From Streptomyces sp. NBC_01317 (GTDB taxonomy: Bacteria > Actinomycetota > Actinomycetes > Streptomycetales > Streptomycetaceae), in assembly GCF_035961655.1 (NCBI RefSeq), contig NZ_CP108393.1:2108001-2172000 (forward strand): a stretch of DNA of 64,000 nt, written 5' to 3'. Position numbers and translations under genes: made by a program. The notes beneath the pieces were generated by a model that saw nothing but the letters and a program-made list of their open reading frames with translations, did not search any database and had not been told where the DNA came from. Below are positions 52,210 through 61,738 of the stretch, one piece after another. Every line of letters starts with the position of its first letter. The first letter of the stretch is position 1.

Positions 52210-52923
52210 TCAGGTGACAGTGGTCCCCTGCTGCGGGGGTGGGATGAGTCCGCGCTGGTACGCGTAGCGCACCGCCTGCGCCCGGTCCCGTACCCCGGTC
52301 TTGGCGAAGAGGTTGTTGATGTGGGTCTTCACGGTGGCCGCGCCGATGTGCAGCCGCCCCGCGATCTCCTTGTTGGAGAGCCCCTCGGCGACCAGGGTCA
52401 GTACCTCGGCCTCCCGGGTGGTGAGCCCGTCGGGCAGCGCGTCGGGCGCCGGCGCGCCGGGCGGCGCCGTGACCCGCTCCAGCAGCCGGCGCTGGACGGC
52501 GGGCGCCAGCCCGGCCTGTCCCGCCAGGACGTCCTCGACGGCCCGGACGATCTCCTCGCCCTGCGCGTCCTTGGTGAGATAACCCCGGGCGCCCGCCCGC
52601 AGCGCCGCGAAGAGCGAGTCGTCGTCGGCGTAGGTCGTGAGCACCACGACCTGGGTGCCCGGATGGTCCGTACGGATGCGGCGGGTGGCCTCCACGCCGT
52701 CGCAGCGCGGCATCTGCAGATCCATCAGCACCACGTCGGGGGCGAGTTCCGCGACGAGGGCGACCGCCTCCTCGCCGTCCCGCGCGGCCCCGTCGACCTC
52801 GATGCCGGGCAGCAGCCCGAGCAGCATCACGATGCCCTCGCGGACCACGGACTGGTCGTCGGCGACGATCACCCGCGCCGGTGCCCGGCCGGTCACGCCG
52901 GTACGCGCGGCCCGGTCCGTCAC
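52210..52923 (-). CDS. NarL/LuxR-type response regulator
   Basis: 237 aa. Receiver domain with the phosphorylated Asp in VLMDLQMPRCDG and Lys in LTKDA, then a LuxR-type helix-turn-helix (LTTREAEVLTLVAEGLSNKEIAGRL is longer than quoted elsewhere; key parts are TREAEVL and NKEIA). GTG 52923 overlaps the stop of the kinase fragment (GTGA). Its cognate kinase gene carries an amber stop, so how this regulator is phosphorylated here is uncertain. Third gene of the operon that starts at 54604. Confidence 0.93.
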   Translation of the reverse strand: MTDRAARTGVTGRAPARVIVADDQSVVREGIVMLLGLLPGIEVDGAARDGEEAVALVAELAPDVVLMDLQMPRCDGVEATRRIRTDHPGTQVVVLTTYADDDSLFAALRAGARGYLTKDAQGEEIVRAVEDVLAGQAGLAPAVQRRLLERVTAPPGAPAPDALPDGLTTREAEVLTLVAEGLSNKEIAGRLHIGAATVKTHINNLFAKTGVRDRAQAVRYAYQRGLIPPPQQGTTVT

Positions 52924-53774
52924 GCCAGTACTCGCAGCCGCACGCTGAATCCTTCCCCGCCGGGGCCCTCGGATCCGGCCTCCAGCGTGCCGCCGAGCAG
53001 TTCGGCCCGCTCGCGCATCCCCAGCAGACCGTACCCGGAGCCGGACGTGCCGAGCCCGGCCGGGCCCTTGCCCGTCCCGCCCGAGTCCCGTACCTCCAGG
53101 GCCACGTCGTCCGTCCCGTACGTGAGGCGGATCCGGACCCGCGCGCCCGCGGCGTGCTTGCGCGCGTTGGTCAGCGCCTCCTGGACCACGCGGCGTACCG
53201 TCTGCGAGGCCTCGGCGCTCAGCGCCCTGGGGGCTCCGGCGATCCGGACCTCGGCGCCGTCCGTCGCGGCCAGCTCCCGCAGGTACTCCCCGAGGGGGGC
53301 CATCTCGCCGCGCAGCGCGGAGAGCGCCTGGCGCGTCTCGGCCAGTCCCTCACGGGCCATGGAACGCGCGCCGACCACCCGTTCGAGGATCTGGTCGCGG
53401 AACGGACCGTGCGGTTCCTGCTCGATCCGCAGCCGCGCCGCCTCCAGGTGCACGAGCTGCGCGGAGAGGCTGTGCGCCAGGACGTCATGGATGTCCCGGG
53501 CGATCCTGGCCCGCTCCGCGAGCGCGGCGGACTCCGCCTCGGCGACGCGGGCCGCCCGTTCCTGCGTCAGCAGCCGTTGCGCGGTCCCGCGCGCCTCGGC
53601 GTCCAGCCGCAGGACGTATCCGGCCAGCAGCAGGCCGGCGGCGGTCAGGAGCGTGGTGAGCCACGCGTCGTGGTCGACCGCCGCGAAGGCGCCGAGCGCG
53701 ACCAGGCCGACCGGCAGTCCGGCCGCGAACGGCAGCCGCTCCAGGGCACTGACCGCGCAGACGCACCACAGCAC
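52920..53774 (-). CDS. C-terminal kinase fragment (DHp plus ATPase domains)
   Basis: 284 aa from the first GTG after the amber codon. It keeps two or so membrane helices, the His box (ARDIHDVLAHSLS), and the ATPase domain (VVQEALTNARKHA, DSGGTG, GLLGMRERAELLGG). It could still be a working kinase without the N-terminal membrane part if translation restarts; no good ribosome site is visible before 53774. It overlaps the response-regulator start by four bases. Confidence 0.7.
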   Translation of the reverse strand: MLWCVCAVSALERLPFAAGLPVGLVALGAFAAVDHDAWLTTLLTAAGLLLAGYVLRLDAEARGTAQRLLTQERAARVAEAESAALAERARIARDIHDVLAHSLSAQLVHLEAARLRIEQEPHGPFRDQILERVVGARSMAREGLAETRQALSALRGEMAPLGEYLRELAATDGAEVRIAGAPRALSAEASQTVRRVVQEALTNARKHAAGARVRIRLTYGTDDVALEVRDSGGTGKGPAGLGTSGSGYGLLGMRERAELLGGTLEAGSEGPGGEGFSVRLRVLA

Positions 53775-53798
53775 GACGGCCGGGACGTCGAACCCGGC

Positions 53799-54098
53799 CT
53801 AGTGGGCGCCGGCCGCCGCGCCCATCAGCGGCACCAGCAGCCCGAGCGACGGCCACAGCTCGTGCCTCAGGGTGCTGCGGTGGAACGCCCAGACGCAGCC
53901 GGCGACGGCGAGGAGTCCCGCGGTGGCCGCGACGGCGCCCCAGCCGGAGACCTCGTCACGGGCGAACGTCGACCAGAACAGGCCGCCGAGGACGAGCAGC
54001 CGGAACACGTGGGCGATACGGCGCCTGGAATCCGTCCGGCCCTGCCCGGTCAGTGCCTCCCGGGAGGGCCAGACGGTCCAGGCCTGGGATGTGATCAC
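53799..54098 (-). CDS. N-terminal membrane fragment of the interrupted kinase
   Basis: 99 aa ending at the amber codon. It has a hydrophilic start (MITSQAWTVWPSREAL) and two or so helices (VFRLLVLGGLFWSTF, AVAATAGLLAVAGCVW). By itself it has no catalytic part. Its GTG overlaps the preceding gene's stop (GTGA), so it will be translated if the operon is. Confidence 0.6.
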   Translation of the reverse strand: MITSQAWTVWPSREALTGQGRTDSRRRIAHVFRLLVLGGLFWSTFARDEVSGWGAVAATAGLLAVAGCVWAFHRSTLRHELWPSLGLLVPLMGAAAGAH

Positions 54099-54604
54099 AC
54101 ACGGTCCTTCCCCGACACGGCCGGCGCGCCGTCTCCGTACGACGGCCTCAGGGCACCGGACCGCACCACCAGCATGCCCCTGCGGACGAGAACGGAGGCG
54201 GCGAGGGCGAGGAGCAGCGCTCCGGTGCCCTGGTGGATGCCGTACAGGGCGCCGACGCCGGCCAGTCCGAGCCGTACCGCGATCCCGGCGACCCAGACGG
54301 CGGCGGTGGCCCTGGTCCCCCTGGACCAGAGCGAGCCGTCGGGCTCGGCCCAGATCGTGCTGGTGGCGGCCCAGCCGGCGCCCATCAGCAGGCCCACCAC
54401 GAGTTCCGTGCCGAGCAGCAGCCCGGACAGGGCCTGGTGGTGCGCGTCGACGAGGCCCGACCGGCGCAGGGCGATGACAACGAGGACCACGGGGAGGACG
54501 AGCCAGCGGCGCCCGTCACCGGTGATCCGCTGGGGCCTCGTCCGGCGCGCGACGATCAGGGCGACGACCGCCGCCGCGACCAGGACGTCGACGAACGTGG
54601 ACAT
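54095..54604 (-). CDS. Small membrane protein, CcdC/DUF1453-like
   Basis: 169 aa with four or so membrane helices (VDVLVAAAVVALIVARR first, then helices near 70-90, 110-130 and 140-155). It resembles the CcdC-like/DUF1453 membrane proteins often found with NarL-type two-component pairs in Streptomyces; its role is unknown. ATG 54604 has GGGAGG six bases upstream. Its stop overlaps the kinase start. First gene of the operon. Confidence 0.75.
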   Translation of the reverse strand: MSTFVDVLVAAAVVALIVARRTRPQRITGDGRRWLVLPVVLVVIALRRSGLVDAHHQALSGLLLGTELVVGLLMGAGWAATSTIWAEPDGSLWSRGTRATAAVWVAGIAVRLGLAGVGALYGIHQGTGALLLALAASVLVRRGMLVVRSGALRPSYGDGAPAVSGKDRV

Positions 54605-54692
54605 GAGGGGCCTCCCGCGGCGAAGTGGTGCGACACCGCCGACGCTACGGAAGCGCGCGCTCCGGAACATCGCCGCAGGGGTGGAACGAAGG

Positions 54693-54734
54693 GGGACCGG
54701 TGGTCTCCACCCGTGGGTGGAGACCACCGGTCCC
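54693..54734 (-). terminator. Terminator of parE
   Basis: A perfect 20-bp inverted repeat separated by only two bases (arms 54693-54712 and 54715-54734), 19 bases past the parE stop and before the next operon on the same strand. Confidence 0.88.
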
Positions 54735-54752
54735 GGGGTCCGTTCCGGCGTC

Positions 54753-56879
54753 TCAGGCGTCGATGCGGGAGCGGTCCAGCGTCGCCGCCGAGCTGGTGAT
54801 GAACTCCTTGCGGGGGGCGACCTCGTTGCCCATCAGCAGGTCGAAGACCTGCTCGGACGATTCGAGGTCCCCGATGTTGATCCGCCGCAGCGTGCGGTGG
54901 CGGGGGTCCATCGTGGTCTCGGCCAGCTGGTCGGCGTCCATCTCGCCGAGGCCCTTGTACCGCTGGATGGCGTCCTTGAAGCGCACGTTCTTGCGCTGGA
55001 ACTGGGCCATCGTCTCGCGCAGCTCGTTGTCCGAGTACGTGTACACGTACTTGTCCTGGCCCTTCTTGGGCTGGACCAACTCGATCCGGTGCAGCGGCGG
55101 CACGGCGGCGAAGACCCGGCCCGCCTCCACCATCGGCCGCATGTACCGCTGGAAGAGCGTCAGCAACAGGCAGCGGATGTGCGCGCCGTCGACGTCGGCG
55201 TCGACCAGGAGCACGATCTTGCCGTAGCGGGCGGCGTCGATGTCGAAGGTCCGGCCCGAGCCCGCCCCTATGACCTGGATGATCGCCCCGCACTCGGCGT
55301 TCTTGAGCATGTCCGAGACCGACGACTTCTGGACGTTGAGGATCTTGCCCCGGATGGGCAGCAGCGCCTGGAACTCACTGTTCCTGGCGAGCTTCGCCGT
55401 ACCGAGCGCGGAGTCCCCCTCCACGATGAACAGCTCGCTGCGGTCCACGTCGTCGCTGCGGCAGTCGGCCAGCTTGGCGGGGAGCGAGGAGGACTCCAGC
55501 GCCGTCTTCCTGCGCTGCGCCTCCTTGTGCTGGCGCGCCGCGATCCGCGTACGGGCGGCGGCGACGGCCTTCTCCAGGACGGCCCGTGCCTGCGCCTTGG
55601 CGTCGCGCTTCGTGGAGGTCAGGAACTCCTTGAGCTCCTTGGCGATGACGTTCGCGACGATCCGGTTGGCCGCGGACGTACCGAGGATCTCCTTGGTCTG
55701 GCCCTCGAACTGCGGCTCCGCGAGCCGTACGGTCACGACGGCGGTGAGGCCCTCCAGGGCGTCGTCCTTGACGATGTCGTCCTCGGCGACGCGCAGCATC
55801 TTGGCCGAGCGCAGCACCTCGTTGACCGTCCTGGTCAGGGACCGCTCGAAGCCGCTGACGTGGGTGCCGCCCTTGGGGGTGGCGATGATGTTCACGTACG
55901 AACGGATCGTGGAGTCGTACCCCGTGCCCCAGCGCAGGGCGACGTCGACGCCCAGCTCTCGGGTGACCTCGGTGGGTGTCATGTGGCCGCGGTCGTCCAG
56001 GACGGGCACGGTCTCCTTGAACGTGCCGGAGCCGGTCAGCCGCAGCACGTCGCAGACGGCCTTGTCCTGCGCCAGGTACTCGCAGAACTCGCTGATGCCG
56101 CCGTCGAAACGGAACGTCTCCTCGACCGTGCCGCCGCCCTCGCTCTCGCCGGCCGCGCGCTCGTCCCTGACGACGATGGTGAGGCCGGGGACGAGGAAGG
56201 CGGTCTGGCGGGCGCGCTGGTGCAGGTGCTCCAGGGAGAGCTTGGCGTCCTTGAGGAAGATCTGCCGGTCGGCCCAGTACCTCACCCGGGTGCCGGTACG
56301 GGTCCTGGGGACGCGCTTGCCCTTGAGGAGGCCGTTCGCCGGGTCGAAGGGCGCGTCGGGGCCCTGCTCGGTGAAGATGCCGGGGACCCCGCGCCGGAAG
56401 CTGATGCCGTGGGTGGCGCCGTTGCGGTCCACCTCGACGTCGAGCCGGGCGGAGAGGGCGTTGACCACGGAGGCCCCGACGCCGTGCAGACCGCCGGAGG
56501 CGGCGTACGAGCCGCCGCCGAACTTCCCGCCCGCGTGCAGCTTGGTCATGACGACCTCGATGCCGGAGAGGCCGGTCTTGGGCTCGACGTCGACCGGGAT
56601 GCCCCGGCCGTTGTCCTTGACCTCGACGGAGCCGTCCTCGTGGAGGGTCACGTCGATGTGGTCGCAGTAGCCCCCCAGGGCCTCGTCCACCGAGTTGTCG
56701 ATGATCTCCCAGAGGCAGTGCATCAGCCCCCGGCTGTCGGTCGACCCGATGTACATCCCGGGTCGCTTGCGGACCGCTTCGAGCCCCTCAAGGACGAGCA
56801 GGTGCCGCGCGGTGTAGTTGGAACCGTCACGGTCTGCGGTCAGCAGCGCACTGGACGGCACGGACGTATCGGCGGTCAC
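54753..56879 (-). CDS. parE: DNA topoisomerase IV subunit B (second GyrB-like protein)
   Basis: 708 aa. The ATPase subunit of topoisomerase IV, partner of ParC. A GHKL ATPase domain (IIDNSVDEALGG, DNGRGIPVD, GLHGVGASVVNALS), a transducer domain, then the TOPRIM part (EGDSALGTA, DADVDGAHI) and a GyrB C-terminal segment (YKGLGEMDADQL). GTG 56879 was chosen: AGGAG lies nine bases before it and the protein then starts VTADTSVPSSALLTADRDG; the longer frame to 56942 is leader sequence. Confidence 0.95.
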   Translation of the reverse strand: MTADTSVPSSALLTADRDGSNYTARHLLVLEGLEAVRKRPGMYIGSTDSRGLMHCLWEIIDNSVDEALGGYCDHIDVTLHEDGSVEVKDNGRGIPVDVEPKTGLSGIEVVMTKLHAGGKFGGGSYAASGGLHGVGASVVNALSARLDVEVDRNGATHGISFRRGVPGIFTEQGPDAPFDPANGLLKGKRVPRTRTGTRVRYWADRQIFLKDAKLSLEHLHQRARQTAFLVPGLTIVVRDERAAGESEGGGTVEETFRFDGGISEFCEYLAQDKAVCDVLRLTGSGTFKETVPVLDDRGHMTPTEVTRELGVDVALRWGTGYDSTIRSYVNIIATPKGGTHVSGFERSLTRTVNEVLRSAKMLRVAEDDIVKDDALEGLTAVVTVRLAEPQFEGQTKEILGTSAANRIVANVIAKELKEFLTSTKRDAKAQARAVLEKAVAAARTRIAARQHKEAQRRKTALESSSLPAKLADCRSDDVDRSELFIVEGDSALGTAKLARNSEFQALLPIRGKILNVQKSSVSDMLKNAECGAIIQVIGAGSGRTFDIDAARYGKIVLLVDADVDGAHIRCLLLTLFQRYMRPMVEAGRVFAAVPPLHRIELVQPKKGQDKYVYTYSDNELRETMAQFQRKNVRFKDAIQRYKGLGEMDADQLAETTMDPRHRTLRRINIGDLESSEQVFDLLMGNEVAPRKEFITSSAATLDRSRIDA

Positions 56880-57336
56880 GCGGTTCGCTCCTCGCTGAAT
56901 TTGAGATGGGCCCAAGTGGGGTAAAGGCCCGGCGTCTGTCACCGGTCAGAGGGTACAGAGGCCTGGTAGAGCCGTTGTCACGCCACCCTCGCGAATTCTC
57001 ATGCTAGTCCAAGGTCGCATAGGTGTTCGATCCCTCGATGGAGTGAAGCACACATCACGTTCCCTTCCAGGCATGAACCATTTAGGCTCCGGGCACGTCC
57101 TCATCAACAACCGGCAAGCCGGCCGGGAGGGCTCCCCCACCTGTGACAAGCAACGTCAAGCAACGCGAACCCCGTAGTGCGAAGCCCAGCGAGCAATACG
57201 GCTCATTCGCCGCCATCCGCCAACACCCGACCACCACGAGAAGAAGTTTCGAGGAAAAGCCGCGAGCGGGAACGTTTTCGGCCTGGTTGGATGTTGACCC
57301 TGGTACGACAGCTCGTCGAGCTAGAGAAGAGGCGAC
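56880..57336. other. Divergent promoter region of parE and the DUF7455 gene
   Basis: 457 bases without a convincing gene. It holds two TCAAGCAACG direct repeats (about 57147-57168), and a TTGACC hexamer (near 57293) with a short AGCTCGTCGAGCT palindrome after it, which may belong to the DUF7455 promoter. Nothing else stands out. Confidence 0.5.
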
Positions 57337-57567
57337 GTGACTACTGTTCTGACCCCCGCGAGCCCGCTGACCGCGGCTGACCGCTGCGACCGGTGCGGCG
57401 CCCAGGCCTATCTGCGCGTTGTCCTGTCCAGCGGTGGTGAACTGCTCTTCTGCGCCCACCACGGACGTAAGTTCGAGCCGGAACTCAAGAAGATCGCCGC
57501 GGAAATACAGGATGAGACCGACCGGCTGACGGCCGTCCCTGCCGTCCCCGGTGAAGAGGAACACTGA
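57337..57567 (+). CDS. DUF7455 family small zinc-ribbon-like protein
   Basis: 76 aa. I recognise the actinobacterial DUF7455 family found near hrdB. The CDRCGAQA motif and a later FCAHHGRKF form a likely C2H/C-type zinc site. The C-terminal half is an acidic helix. Function unknown; the size and zinc site suggest a protein- or RNA-binding accessory factor. GTG 57337 follows GAAGAGG. A terminator with a T-run follows. Confidence 0.85.
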   Translation: MTTVLTPASPLTAADRCDRCGAQAYLRVVLSSGGELLFCAHHGRKFEPELKKIAAEIQDETDRLTAVPAVPGEEEH

Positions 57568-57676
57568 CACCTCGCATCCACGACGAGCCAAGGGCCGGTC
57601 CTGGACCGACCGACGGGCGACCGCTCCTGCACAGCAGGGGAGGCCGCCCGTTCTCGTCAGGGCGGGGAGCACGCGG

Positions 57677-57704
57677 GGCGCCGGCGGAGCCGCCGGCGCC
57701 GTTT
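57677..57704 (+). terminator. Terminator after the DUF7455 gene
   Basis: A perfect 10-bp stem (GGCGCCGGCG at 57677-57686 with 57691-57700), GAGC loop, followed by GTTT. It lies between convergent genes and could serve both. Confidence 0.7.
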
Positions 57705-57773
57705 GCGCTGCCCGCGTGCGGTCTCCTGGCCCGGTCGGCGCCGTCCGGCCCGGTCGGCGCCGTCCCGAGACCG

Positions 57774-58640
57774 TCAGCGCCGCTTCCCGGTGTCGGCCTG
57801 TAGGTCGGCCTGCAGGGCCTCCGCGACCGGCTGGAGCGCCGTCGTGACCCGGGTGTAGACCCCGGGACTCTCCCCGCGCCCGCAGCCGCTGCCCCACGAC
57901 ACCAGGCCGACCAGCCGCCCACGGGCCACCAGCGGCCCGCCGCTGTCTCCCTGGCACGCGTCGTGCCCGCCGGCCGTATCGCCCGCACAGAGCATCGTGG
58001 AGGGCTCGTAGCGGCCGCCTGAGCCTCCCGGGTAGGCCCGCTCGCACGTCGCGTCCGGGAGGACCGTCACGGGCGCGGAGCGGAGCCCGTACGCATAGCG
58101 CCCCTCCCCCGTGGTGTCACCCCAGCCGTAGACGGCCGCCGGGGTGCCGGGGGCGGCCGCCTCGTCGCCCGGTTCCGCGGGGCGGATCACGTACGAGGCG
58201 GGCAGCGCGTCCGCCAGCGTCATGACGGCGAGGTCCGACGCGTTGGTGGCCGGGTCGTACGCGGGGTCGACGAGGACCGACCGTACGGCGATCTCCTGGC
58301 CGTCCGCCCCCGGCAGCCGCTCCCGTCCCGCGATGACCCGCAGATCCCGTACGGCCTCGGGCGCGGCACCCAGGACGGACCGGCTCATGCAGTGGGCGGC
58401 GGTCAGGACTTTTGTCGGCGCCACCACCACGCCTCCGCAGAACTGGCCCGCCCGCGTTCCGCCGAAGCGGGCACGGCTGGACAGGGCCACGACCCACGGA
58501 CTGTCGGTGATCCGTACCGCCTGGCCGCCGATGACCACACGGTCCGCGGCGGCGGGCACGGGCGAGGCGAGCGGCAGCACGGCCCCCACCGCGATCACGG
58601 CCAGTCCTCCGGTCAGCGCTCGGGCAAGAGGACGACGCAT
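57774..58640 (-). CDS. Secreted trypsin-like serine protease (S1 family)
   Basis: 288 aa. Signal peptide (MRRPLARALTGGLAVIAVGA, cleavage near PAAADR), then a chymotrypsin fold starting VVIGGQAV. The catalytic triad is visible: His in LTAAHC, Asp in NASDLAVM, Ser in GDSGGP. The Asp six residues before the catalytic Ser (DACQGDS) predicts trypsin-like cleavage after Arg/Lys. Only a short propeptide is possible. ATG 58640 has AGGAG six bases upstream; the longer open frame runs into the hrdB terminator. Confidence 0.93.
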   Translation of the reverse strand: MRRPLARALTGGLAVIAVGAVLPLASPVPAAADRVVIGGQAVRITDSPWVVALSSRARFGGTRAGQFCGGVVVAPTKVLTAAHCMSRSVLGAAPEAVRDLRVIAGRERLPGADGQEIAVRSVLVDPAYDPATNASDLAVMTLADALPASYVIRPAEPGDEAAAPGTPAAVYGWGDTTGEGRYAYGLRSAPVTVLPDATCERAYPGGSGGRYEPSTMLCAGDTAGGHDACQGDSGGPLVARGRLVGLVSWGSGCGRGESPGVYTRVTTALQPVAEALQADLQADTGKRR

Positions 58641-58718
58641 ACAGGCTCCTGACTCTCCGGTGGACTCTGGTACACCCAGAGTCATCCCACCGGCCGAGTC
58701 TCGCACCCCCGGACCGCG

Positions 58719-58767
58719 CGAAGGCCCGGCCTCGCGGAGCGCATGTCTCCGCGGGGCCGGGCCTTCG
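58719..58767 (-). terminator. Strong terminator of hrdB
   Basis: A 21-bp stem with one G-T pair (arms 58719-58739 and 58747-58767) and a 7-base loop, 30 bases past the hrdB stop. Confidence 0.92.
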
Positions 58768-58796
58768 TACACCTGTGCGGTTGCCCTCTGGTCGAG

Positions 58797-60350
<1,554 letters not shown>

Positions 60351-60690
60351 GAACAACCTCTCGGAACGATGGAAACGGCTTCCGGCCCCGCCCAGGATCG
60401 GGCCGGAGCCGACGACCGGCGGCTGGGGATGTCGCCGACGGCGCGGGCTAGGACCTCAGAGGTGAATACAGCGCCATGCGCGGCGGTCGTATTCCCTCCT
60501 CGGCTCTCACCTCTTAGGTCATCGCACGGTGCCGAGGAGTGTTACGCCCAATCCACGTGGCCCGAGTCACACCCCATTTGCGACAAGGTGGCCAGAAGGG
60601 GATCTAAGACCCCACATTCGTGTCGCCGGGCCCGGCGGGCCCGGCGACACACGACGCGTACATCCCCGTACGCCCTGACCCGAGCGGTGT
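60351..60690. other. hrdB promoter region with a large inverted repeat
   Basis: 340 bases between whiH and hrdB without a gene. GACCTCAGAGGTGA (60452-60465) and TCACCTCTTAGGTC (60507-60520) form an inverted repeat matching at 13 of 14 bases, 41 bases apart, and each arm is itself nearly palindromic. It lies 100-170 bases before the hrdB start. The whiH terminator occupies the right end. Confidence 0.6.
60620..60650 (-). terminator. Terminator of whiH
   Basis: A perfect 13-bp stem (GTGTCGCCGGGCC at 60620-60632 with 60638-60650) and a 5-base loop, 41 bases past the whiH stop. Confidence 0.85.
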
Positions 60691-61578
60691 TCAGTGCTCG
60701 CGCGGCGCCGGAACGACGCGCTCTACTTCCGGGTGGACCGTGAGCAGTTGGCGCATGGCCGCCTCGGCCGCGTTCGCGTCCCCGGCCGCGAGCGCCTCCA
60801 GGATCCGCCCGTGGTGGGCGATCGAGGCCTCGGTGGGCCGGTCACAGCCGGTGACGGGGGACCCGGAGACCTGGAGGGCGGCGGAGACGATGCCCGAGAG
60901 GTGCTCCAGCATGCGGTTGCCGGCGAGCTGGATCAGCAGGTTGTGGAATTCGGCGTCCGCACGGGCGAACGTGATCGCGTCGCCCTGGGCCAGGGCGTGG
61001 CCCATGATCTCCACCATGTCGGTGAGGCGCTGCTGGACGTCCTCCCGGCCGTGGCCGGCCGCCAGGCGGGCGGCGAGGGGCTCGATGGTCCAGCGCAGCT
61101 CGGCCAGCTCACGGCGCTGGTCGTCGCGCGAGGGGCCGAAGGCCCGCCATTCGATGATGTCGGGGTCGAGCAGGTTCCAGTCGCTCACGGGGCGGACGCG
61201 GGTCCCGACATTGGGGCGGGCGCTGACGAGCCCCTTCGCCTCCAGCACGCGCAGCGATTCACGGACCACCGTACGGGAGACCTCGAAACGCTGTCCGATC
61301 TCCTCCGGTACGAGCGGCCGGTCGGCGCCCAGGTCGCCCGACACGATCATCTGGCCGAGCTGCTGGACGAGTTGGCCGTGCAGCCCGCGGCCGCGGCTGC
61401 CCGCCGAACGGCGGCCGACCCGGCCGAGGTCGGTATCCGCCCCGTCCCAGACAGGCGAGGCCACGCGTTCGGCGCCGGGCGCCTCGGCGAAGGGGTAGCG
61501 GTCGAGTTCGCCCGGTCCGGCGAGGCCGGGGTCGACGGAGCGGGCGGCGGTCATCATGGTGTGCGCAAGGGTACTCAC
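60691..61578 (-). CDS. whiH: Sporulation regulator WhiH (GntR family)
   Basis: 295 aa. A GntR/FCD regulator required for septation of aerial hyphae in S. coelicolor. An N-terminal extension of about 80 residues (STLAHTMMTAARS onward) precedes the winged helix (EEIGQRFEVSRTVVRESLR), then the FCD domain (RELAELRWTIEPLAARLA, FHNLLIQLAGNRML). The extension, length and location next to hrdB identify WhiH rather than a generic GntR protein. GTG 61578 has AAGGA just upstream; the longer frame adds 18 leader residues. Confidence 0.92.
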   Translation of the reverse strand: MSTLAHTMMTAARSVDPGLAGPGELDRYPFAEAPGAERVASPVWDGADTDLGRVGRRSAGSRGRGLHGQLVQQLGQMIVSGDLGADRPLVPEEIGQRFEVSRTVVRESLRVLEAKGLVSARPNVGTRVRPVSDWNLLDPDIIEWRAFGPSRDDQRRELAELRWTIEPLAARLAAGHGREDVQQRLTDMVEIMGHALAQGDAITFARADAEFHNLLIQLAGNRMLEHLSGIVSAALQVSGSPVTGCDRPTEASIAHHGRILEALAAGDANAAEAAMRQLLTVHPEVERVVPAPREH

Positions 61579-61738
61579 GCATCCTTTGTCGGCGTTGATT
61601 CCGCCGCCCTTGAGGTCTTTGGTGAAAAGCACACGAAAGGGTGATCGGCGCCCGCCCTTCGATTGACGCCTTATCGGAAAGAAGCGGGCGTTTTCAGGGG
61701 AGTTGTGCCCACTGGGGCACGCTTCCGGCCACCTTCGA

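Larger units (their letters stand above)
52920..54098 (-). pseudogene. NarL-type sensor histidine kinase interrupted by an in-frame amber codon
   Basis: Read as one frame, this is a roughly 392-residue membrane kinase broken by TAG at 53801-53799. The frame does not change: the part before the stop ends LVPLMGAAAGAH and the part after begins AGFDVPAVVLWCVC, together one continuous membrane region. A single G-to-A change of a TGG Trp codon would explain it. GTG 54098 overlaps the upstream gene's stop. Either the gene is truncated, translation restarts downstream, or the base is a sequencing error. Confidence 0.75.

Noticed and set aside
53799..53801. Amber codon decoded as pyrrolysine or selenocysteine-like recoding
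   Set aside because: The codon is TAG in a membrane segment, where a Trp codon TGG differs by one base. No recoding machinery is known in this group.
57001..57060. tRNA-like sequence (GTTCGATCCC) upstream of parE
   Set aside because: No acceptor or anticodon stem can be formed around it.
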